DNA of 64,000 nucleotides. It comes from Iris pallida. Lineage: Eukaryota; Streptophyta; Magnoliopsida; Asparagales; Iridaceae. The stretch lies in the NCBI GenBank assembly GCA_029216955.1, contig JANAVB010042357.1, positions 1 through 64,000 of the forward strand, read 5' to 3'. The number at the start of each line of letters is the position of its first letter. Positions within the stretch are counted from its first letter, which is position 1. A program made the position numbers and the translations under genes. Under the pieces are notes generated by a model that ran no database searches, was not told the origin of the DNA, and saw only the letters and a program-made list of their open reading frames with translations. This document shows positions 59,879 through 64,000 of the stretch, in pieces.

Positions 59879-60479
59879 CTAATCCCCAGGCTTGGCGGAA
59901 AGCTCTACAATTCGGCATTTCAAGTCTGCCGCCCGAGTCTCCACAGTCGCCAAGACTCGACGTTCAGCTTCTTGATACATCGCTTCAACAGCCTCAGCAG
60001 AAGTTTTATTCTCGTGCTTCTCATCAAGCTGCTGTCTCTGCTGAGCCAGGATAAGAGCTCGGAGAGTGAAAGCTGCTTCCTCCTTCTTGAATGCTACGTG
60101 TTCAGCCTGGACACGTTCGGCGTCCAATAGGAGTCGGGCCCGCTGGTCCTCAAGGCGGCGCATTTGTGCGTCAATCTCCGCGATATTAGCGTCCAATGCA
60201 GCTCGTGACTCCACTGTCTCCCGCATAGACTGAGATAATCGCTCCATTGCAGCTTCAGTCTCAGCCACTTTGCGTTCCTAGATACTCACTGTAGCCTGGT
60301 AGGAAGACTCAGTCTCGGCGAGCAGCTTCTCCTTCTCCGCATCTATCAGGACGGAGAGGTCATTTCGCTGGATGCGCTCTAATTCAGAAAGTCGCTGGTC
60401 CAACTCAGCCACCGTGGCTTCCAGACGGCCATATGATCGTGGCCCTGATGAATATGGATCAAGTTGATATGAGGCAGTG
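59879..60479 (-). pseudogene. antisense coiled-coil ORF of the Tat element
   Basis: On the minus strand one frame is open from the CACTA insertion point at 60479 down to 59879, except for one TAG near 60280. The part after that stop is about 130 codons. The translation is rich in Glu, Ala, Arg, Leu and Gln with heptad-like spacing throughout (MRRLEDQRARLLLDAERVQ for example), so it is a long coiled coil with a Ser/Pro/Gly-rich start. Antisense ORFs between pol and the 3' LTR are known in some Tat elements such as Grande. Their role is unclear. The N-terminus is lost to the CACTA insertion or lies beyond it. Confidence 0.6.
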
Positions 60480-60504
60480 CACTACCAAAATACATGGATT
60501 TACC

Positions 60505-61615
60505 GACGGCCTTATCCGTCGGTAGTCCGTCGCCAAAAATAAATACCGACGGATTACCGACGGATATTTTGGTAAAACAGCCGTCGGGAATAACCTCGTC
60601 GCTAAAACATATCCGTCGCTACTCCGTCGCTCAGCGACGACTTAGCGACGGAATATCGTCGGCGCATTTAAATATATATAGCGACGGATTACCGACTAGC
60701 TTTCGTCAAAACATGTATCAGGATATAGGGTTAGCGACGGAAAACTCCGTCGCTAACGAGTCGGCAAAACCGTATCAGTGATTTTCTGATACCCAATATC
60801 CGTCGCTAATCCGTCGTAAATTTGTCGACAAAAGTGTATCAGAGATTTTCTGATACCCAATTACCGACGGACATTCCGTCGCTAAACCGTCGCTCAATGT
60901 AAAATTCTCCAGGTAGCGACGGATATTACGTCGCCAATCCGTCGATACATTAAATTCCTACAGTTAGCGACGGATAGTCCGTCGGGACTTTGTCGCCAGT
61001 CCGCCGTAAGTTAGTCGCCAATCCGTCGCTAATGCTAAAATTTATGGACGTCAAACAGCATCAGTTCGACGGATCGTCCGTCGCCAATCCGTCGCTTTAT
61101 TGAAATGCTCCAGGTAGCGACGGATTTTACGTCGCCACTCCGTCGCTAACCTCAGTTTCTCCAGTTAGCGACGGATAATCCGTCGCTGAGTGGTCGCCAG
61201 TCCGCCGTAAGTTAGTCGCTAATCCGTCGCAAAAGCTAAAATTTCTGGACATCAAACAGCATCAGGTCGACGGATCGTCCGTCGCCAATCCGTCGCTTTA
61301 TTGAAATGCTCCAGGTAGCGACGGATAGTCCGTCGCCACTCCGTCGCTAACCTCAGTTTCTCCAGTTAGCGACGGACTATCCGTCGCTGAGTGGTCGCCA
61401 GTCCGCCGTAAGTTAGTCGCCAATCCGTCGCGAAAGCTAAAATTTCTGGACATCAAACAGCATCAGGTCGACGGATCGTCCGTCGCCAATCCGTCGCTTT
61501 ATTGAAATGCTCCAGGTAGCGACGGATTTTACGTCGCCACTCCGTCGCTAACCTCAGTTTCTCCAGTTAGCGAGGGACTATCCGTCGCTGAGTGGTCGCC
61601 AGTCCGTCGCTAACT
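60505..61615. repeat. CACTA subterminal repeats with a 201-bp tandem array
   Basis: Dozens of CCGTCGCT and AGCGACGGA motifs occur in both orientations. From about 60900 to 61615 they are organised in 3.5 copies of a 201-bp unit; the phrase TGAAATGCTCCAGG recurs at 61101, 61302 and 61503. Each unit includes palindromes such as AGCGACGGAT/ATCCGTCGCT and CGACGGA/TCCGTCG. Confidence 0.85.
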
Positions 61616-61639
61616 GCTAATTTTTGAAAAAAAAAATAC

Positions 61640-61890
61640 TGCAAACAGACTCTTTCCTGTTTATACGATACATCCAGCACAATATCAAACATACAAAATA
61701 TCCATATACAACACCATATATCCATATCCAACACGAATATCCAACGTATCCAATATCCAATACCATATATCCATATGCAAAATATCCATATCCGACACCA
61801 ATATCCAACGTATCCAATATCCAACAAAATATTACCAACACAATATATCCAATATCCAACATTAAATTATCCAAACATAAAAAAAATATT
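61640..61890. repeat. TATCCA-rich low-complexity tract
   Basis: ATATCCA or TATCCAA recurs about 20 times in 250 bases with irregular spacing in an AT-rich context. It lies just past the stop of the transposase-family gene, so it may form its 3' UTR. ORFs in the tract are repeat artefacts. Confidence 0.7.
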
Positions 61891-61940
61891 CGAACATACA
61901 ATGTATCCAAATGTCTACAAAACCAACAACATAAACAAAA

Positions 61941-63910
61941 TCAAACCCCGTCCGTCGGATCGTCTCGTGCTCGTGCCGCCGCATCCGCTTTGCGTATGTA
62001 CTCCTCCACCGTGTGTGCCGGCACTTGGGACAAGACATGGTCTGGAAGCGCGCGTAGCTGCTCTGGCGATATCATGTCAAGGAGTGTCAAGATGGTGTTA
62101 TCCGATACGATGCGGGCGTCCGCAGAGCGGTTAAACGAAAGCCGTCCGGAGGAAGAAGGACCAGGTCGATCCGAAGCACCGGCAGCAGCAGTAGACGGAC
62201 CGGGAGCAGACGGACCGGGAGCAGACAGATAGCGCCCCAACACTATCGCCCGCAAATCTGACACCGCGGAGGTCAGAGTCGCAAGCTGCGTCCTCACATC
62301 ATCAACCGAGGGCGCTGGGGGAGGCGGAGGCGGTGGATATCTCAGGGACGGCTGCAACGAGGGCGCCATGGAACCTAAGCCGTAGACGCGCCCTTTCCTA
62401 ACGCCGCCGATGGATTCTACGAACACGTCGTCGTAGCGAGCGGCCATAGAAGAGTGCGTCTGGGTGGGCGTCGTTTCGCCGACATTCTCGGAAAGGGGCT
62501 CGATCTCAAGCCGACTAAGTGCCTCACGATACGCAGCCTATCCAATGAATGTGTTTATACTATAAGTTTTCCTAAGTTATAATCTAAATCCTATGTTTCC
62601 CTAAGTTATAGTCTGAATCCTAAGTTTATCTAATTAACTTAACAATAATTATATTTCTAACATAAATCTCATAAACGTAAGTACTTACATCAGTCTCCTC
62701 GGCCCTCGCGTCGACGAAGCTCCCGTCCTTCCGTCTCTTGTGCGTATGTACGAATACATCGTGAGCGGTGACCGTCTCCGCCTCTTTCCCCTGCTTCACC
62801 GCCCGTTGGGCCTGCATACGTAGAATTTAATTAACTTCGTATATTAACAGTACAAAATTAAATAATAGAATGAATTTGAATTTGCGCTATCTCACCAAAT
62901 CTGCACGCGTCAATGCGTGGAGCCTTGATCCCCCCGTATGCAGACCCGCGACCTGTCGATTAGCCTTAGCTTTCTCCGATTTCAGCTTGAACTGCGGAGT
63001 ATCCATCTTCTCCAACATCTGCTCATAGTACTCCGCCCGGATCCAGTCCTTCCTCGTATGCGCCGTACGAAGGTCGTACACCGCATCCCGTATCTTCTTC
63101 CCGGCGGCGGCTTTATAGGTCCTGCGGATCGCCTCCTCGCGATGGGGGGGCCACCAGAACGTCCTCTGACATACAAATTCAAATATCACGTAATAAAAAA
63201 TTTAATGATTTAAAGAATAATTAATAATTCACCGACGGATTTATACCCTCATCTCGTCGAGCCAGACGTACTTCATGTCCTGAGGCACCTCAGAAAAATT
63301 GAGGTAGGGGCCATGGTAGTTATCCCGGATAATGCGCCCTAGAATCCGGGCAGCATCCCACGGGAAAAACCTATAAAGAAGCAACGACTAGATTATTAAC
63401 TTGAATAAATGAAACAAATTTAATAAATTAACTTAAATTTACTTACGATTCACCAGCGGGCCATAGCTCTCGTCGGAACTCGCCTACCAGCCTCTCTGGT
63501 GGCGTCGGGAGATCCGCGGGTCCGCGCACGTACTTCCCGGTAACAGGATGAAACTGAATCCCGGGGTACTCCAAGGCCCACCCTGCAGTAACTGCTGGGC
63601 CCCCTGCTGCATCTGCTGGTGCATCTGCTGGTACATCCGGTGGTGGAACGGATCCGCTAGCGGATGGAGTCACAGGCCTCGACGACGATGTCGGTAGCAC
63701 CGAAGAAGAATGACGGCGGGAAGAGCCTGTGTCCGGGCTCTCCAAGTCGGGATCGGAGGTCACATCCGGAGAATACGGCTGGAGACCACGACCGCTACCA
63801 CCACGCCCATGCCCACGCCCACGACCACCACCACCACCACCACCACCGCCGCCGCCGCCGCCACCGCCACGACCACGGCCAGCACCACCAGTACGGGTGC
63901 TCGCAACCAT
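61941..63910 (-). CDS. plant transposase-family protein (Ptta/En/Spm, Transposase_24-like), five exons
   Basis: Exons 63910-63447, 63370-63247, 63165-62896, 62811-62689 and 62537-61941 join with consistent phase and GT-AG borders into 525 codons ending in TGA. Exon 1 encodes a glycine/arginine-rich start from a CCA/CCG microsatellite, then PGIQFHPVTGKYVRGPADLP. Exon 2 begins FPWDAARILGRIIRDNY. Exon 3 has RTFWWPPHREEAIRRTYKAA. Exon 4 has VFVHTHKRRKDGSFVDARAE. Exon 5 ends in a Pro-rich linker and a helical tail. This order fits the plant Transposase_24 family of CACTA elements, thought to bind the subterminal repeats. The ATG at 63910 follows a splice acceptor (TTTACAG), so there is probably an upstream exon ending near 63990. 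No disruption is seen. Confidence 0.8.
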
Positions 63911-64000
63911 GCCCTGTAAATAGAACACATAAACAAAATACCGACAACATAGATTTATAAATGAATATAAAACTAAACATATCCATACCAGCAGCAGGGC

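Larger units (their letters stand above)
48384..60479 (+). mobile_element. Tat-lineage Gypsy element, 3' part beyond a CACTA insertion
   Basis: The 5' LTR begins TGTAGAAGC at 48384, inside an older LTR. The interior has gag-protease, then reverse transcriptase, RNase H, a second (archaeal-type) RNase H and integrase, then a structured 3' region and an antisense ORF. The second RNase H and the long 3' non-coding region are marks of the Tat/Ogre group. No chromodomain is present. The antisense ORF is cut at 60480 by a CACTA element, so the 3' LTR should lie right of this window. Confidence 0.85.
60480..64000 (-). mobile_element. CACTA (En/Spm) transposon, one end
   Basis: The element begins CACTACCAAAA at 60480, matching the 5-base CACTA signature of En/Spm ends. 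It is followed by a dense array of CCGTCGCT/AGCGACGG motifs, the subterminal repeats that bind transposase accessory protein. An intron-containing gene for a plant transposase-family protein runs on the minus strand toward this end. The other end and the main transposase gene are outside the window. It inserted into the antisense ORF of the Tat element and is therefore the youngest event on the right side. Confidence 0.85.

Noticed and set aside
63664..63986. His-, Thr- and Pro-rich ORFs over the CCA/CCG tract
   Set aside because: Trinucleotide repeat read in other frames. The minus-strand frame that splices to the transposase-family exons is the real one.
1..64000. tRNA or rRNA genes
   Set aside because: I saw only primer-binding complements of tRNA ends. 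No cloverleaf with A and B boxes or rRNA segment was recognised by eye.

Overview
The window is intergenic DNA from a large, repeat-rich flowering-plant nuclear genome. I found no complete, intact host gene. Almost everything is nested LTR retrotransposons, plus one CACTA DNA transposon: Tekay-like chromoviral Ty3/Gypsy elements with 3-5 kb LTRs, a Sirevirus-type Ty1/Copia element, and a Tat-lineage Ty3/Gypsy element with a second RNase H. This mix is typical of angiosperms. The sequence alone does not name a species.

Layout. Positions 1-2015 are AT-rich flank with a small Copia LTR relic (1077-1318). Positions 2016-15143 are a gag-only, non-autonomous Gypsy element in an unusual LTR-internal-LTR-internal-LTR tandem, bounded by one 5-bp target-site duplication (GGCGT). 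Positions 15393-38879 are a Tekay chromovirus bounded by GAGGC. Its 5' LTR is split by an antisense solo LTR (18101-21896, ATGAG duplication). Its interior is mostly replaced by a relic LTR fragment (23850-25000) and a young Sirevirus (25536-35127), which is preceded by a second copy of its own 3' tail (25001-25535). Only an integrase C-terminus with a chromodomain survives on the right (35331-35693). Positions 38885-40018 are probably old host sequence with a 210-bp tandem duplication. Positions 40019-44960 look like a nearly 5 kb LTR, followed by remnant internal DNA and a divergent LTR relic (45899-48383). A Tat element inserted into that relic and runs from 48384 to the right edge. It is itself broken at 60480 by a CACTA element that carries a multi-exon plant transposase-like gene on the minus strand.

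The elements behave as independent selfish units rather than a pathway. Gag packages RNA, and Pol (protease, reverse transcriptase, RNase H, integrase) makes and inserts cDNA. The tandem element at 2016-15143 has no pol and would depend on a relative. All retrotransposon ORFs seen are broken.

The most unusual signal is non-coding. Between the Tat pol gene and its antisense ORF, five copies of one 20-nt sequence each sit as the loop of a hairpin whose 7-8 bp stem differs from copy to copy yet remains self-complementary (59366-59671). Two more hairpins belong to the same cluster. A smaller twin case occurs in an LTR at 47992-48068. The large LTRs also hold arrays of short motifs (GCCGCAT, ATGCGC, TGTACT, TTGACC) and conserved hairpins. 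Single-base indels dominate the differences between several repeat copies, so some frameshifts may be assembly errors.
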